A DNA stretch of 16,082 bases from an uncultured Rhodospirillales bacterium (lineage in GTDB: Bacteria; Pseudomonadota; Alphaproteobacteria; Acetobacterales; Acetobacteraceae), in the NCBI GenBank assembly GCA_903844785.1, contig CAIMVB010000138.1, forward strand, positions 1-16,082, written 5' to 3'. The notes beneath the pieces were generated by a model. It had not been told where the DNA came from and searched no databases. It worked only from the letters and a program-made list of their open reading frames with translations. Shown here in pieces: positions 14,825-16,082 of this stretch (the first letter of the stretch is position 1; every line of letters begins with the position of its first letter). Position numbers and translations under genes: made by a program.

Positions 14825-16082
14825 TTATGGCCCGAAGCTGATCCGGGGCAGCCATAGCGCCATTTCCGGGAAGGCGATCAGCAGCACGGTCATGACCACC
14901 ATGGCGATAAAGAATGGCACGGTGCCCTGGAAAACCTCGGAAATTGTGCCTTCCCGCCGCACTGCTTGAATGACATAAAGCGTCATGCCAACAGGTGGCG
15001 AGATCAATGAGATTTCGCACATCAGCACAATGAAAACGCCGAACCAGACCGGATCAATGCCGGCGGCGACAATCACCGGGAAAACCACCGGCACTGTGCC
15101 CACCAGCATGGGCAGAGTTTCGAAGAAAATGCCGAGCAGCAGATAGAACACCGTCAACGCAATAATCAGTTCCAGCGGGCTGGCACCAATGCTTGTGGCG
15201 AAGGCGCCCAGCGCTGGCGTGACCCCAAGCAGACCCATGACGAAATTCAGATAGAAGGCAACTGCTAGGATCAGCAGGCTCATGGCGGTCAGATTGGCGG
15301 TTGCGATGAAGCATTCATGCAGCATGGAAATGGAAAGCCGCCCGTAAAGCGCGGCAATCGGCAGTGCCACCACTACGGCGAGGGCGGCGCTTTCGGTGAC
15401 CGTCGCCCAGCCCGTATAGATGGACCCCATGATGATGCCGAAAATCACCAAGGGCGGCAGCAAATCCACCAAGCGCTTCAGTCGCGCGGCGAGCGGTTCC
15501 GCCACTTCCTTCTGCCGCACCAGATCGGGCTTCAATAGCGCGATCATGATGATGGTGCCCATGAAGAGCACGGTCATGACAATACCGGGAATAACCGCTG
15601 CGGCGTAAAGCTGACCGACCGAGGTATTGGTCATGGCGCCATAGACAATCAGCGCAATGCCAGGCGGGATCAGGTTGCCAAGCGAAGCACCGGCGGCAAT
15701 CGAACCCAGGACCAGCCGCGTATCATAGCGGCGCTTGCGGAAGGATGGCAGCGCAACCGTTGAAATCGTCGCAGCCGTGGCAACAGAAGACCCGGAGACA
15801 GCGGAAAATACCGCCGAGGCACCGATATTCGTGTGCAGCAAGCCGCCCGGCAGAAAATTCAACCAATCCGCTAGTGAACGATACAGCCGATCAGTCGAAC
15901 CCGACCGCACCAGGATTTCACCCAGCAGAATATAAAGCGGGATGGAAAGCAGCACGTAATCTTCCATCGCCCCCCAAAGTTGTGTGCCGAAAGCCGCGAC
16001 CAAGGGCGGGCCAAGATAAAGTGCCGCGCCTAGCAGCGCGACCAAGAACATCGCCACCGCCACATGCAGGCCCAAAAACAGG
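14825..16082 (-). CDS. dctM: TRAP transporter large permease subunit DctM (partial, N-terminus off the right edge)
   Basis: Ion-coupled inner-membrane permease of a tripartite TRAP transporter, working with a periplasmic binding protein (DctP) and small permease (DctQ), usually for organic or keto acids. More than 415 residues are visible, nearly the full usual length of about 425-430. Family features: IPLYILLGEILVRSG, LPGGLLHTNIGASAVFSAVSGSSVATAATI, IPPGIALIVYGAMTNTSVGQLY and a late SPPVGMTLYV, with about a dozen hydrophobic segments. A TTG at 16075 could be read as a start, but the frame stays open to the edge as LFLGLHVAVAM, matching internal helix 1 of DctM proteins, so the real start lies just beyond the window. 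DctQ and DctP genes are expected upstream, to the right. Confidence 0.93.
   Translation of the reverse strand, partial: LFLGLHVAVAMFLVALLGAALYLGPPLVAAFGTQLWGAMEDYVLLSIPLYILLGEILVRSGSTDRLYRSLADWLNFLPGGLLHTNIGASAVFSAVSGSSVATAATISTVALPSFRKRRYDTRLVLGSIAAGASLGNLIPPGIALIVYGAMTNTSVGQLYAAAVIPGIVMTVLFMGTIIMIALLKPDLVRQKEVAEPLAARLKRLVDLLPPLVIFGIIMGSIYTGWATVTESAALAVVVALPIAALYGRLSISMLHECFIATANLTAMSLLILAVAFYLNFVMGLLGVTPALGAFATSIGASPLELIIALTVFYLLLGIFFETLPMLVGTVPVVFPVIVAAGIDPVWFGVFIVLMCEISLISPPVGMTLYVIQAVRREGTISEVFQGTVPFFIAMVVMTVLLIAFPEMALWLPRISFGP

Overview
The window looks like chromosomal DNA of a G+C-rich alphaproteobacterium. Two things point to Rhodospirillales/Acetobacteraceae-like bacteria: the codon usage, and the arrangement of pdxH divergent from fabI-aroC, an order known from alphaproteobacteria. 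This is inference from gene content; no 16S or other marker gene is present. Most of the window is ordinary metabolism on a background that is by eye about two-thirds G+C.

Layout. (1) 1-2539: a truncated MFS transporter on the minus strand. Divergent from it is a tightly overlapping plus-strand set: a 52-aa proline-rich exported peptide, a class III-type sirtuin (SIRT5/CobB-like) and a secreted trypsin-like serine protease. (2) 2540-2705: two tandem 61-bp units, each able to fold into a bulged hairpin, between the convergent protease and SDR genes. (3) 2699-3535: an SDR oxidoreductase with an enlarged nucleotide-binding glycine loop. (4) 3663-6121: a visibly lower-G+C two-gene operon of SAM-dependent methyltransferases, joined by a 4-nt overlap and preceded by a very AT-rich promoter region. 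This is the best candidate for acquired DNA. (5) 6257-8286: acs (acetyl-CoA synthetase) with an intrinsic terminator. (6) 8390-8710: a small exported Ala/Pro-rich protein with its own terminator. (7) 8858-10863: fabI followed by aroC, separated by a structured leader. (8) 10983-13057: pdxH, overlapped by a gene for an APH-like plus P-loop kinase fusion. The fabI/pdxH intergenic region carries a perfect 17-bp palindrome. (9) 13127-14818: a tandem universal stress protein and a pirin. (10) 14825-16082: the TRAP large permease DctM on the minus strand, running off the right edge.

Links between genes. Acs makes acetyl-CoA from acetate. Its conserved C-terminal lysine is, in studied bacteria, inactivated by acetylation and reactivated by sirtuins, and a sirtuin gene lies about 4.5 kb away. 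FabI, AroC and PdxH are housekeeping enzymes of fatty acid, aromatic and PLP metabolism. I see no CRISPR array, tRNA, rRNA, transposase, integrase or recognised defence system. The stretches that known genes do not explain are the methyltransferase islet, the tandem hairpin repeat, the aroC leader structure, the pdxH/fabI palindrome and the small exported proteins.
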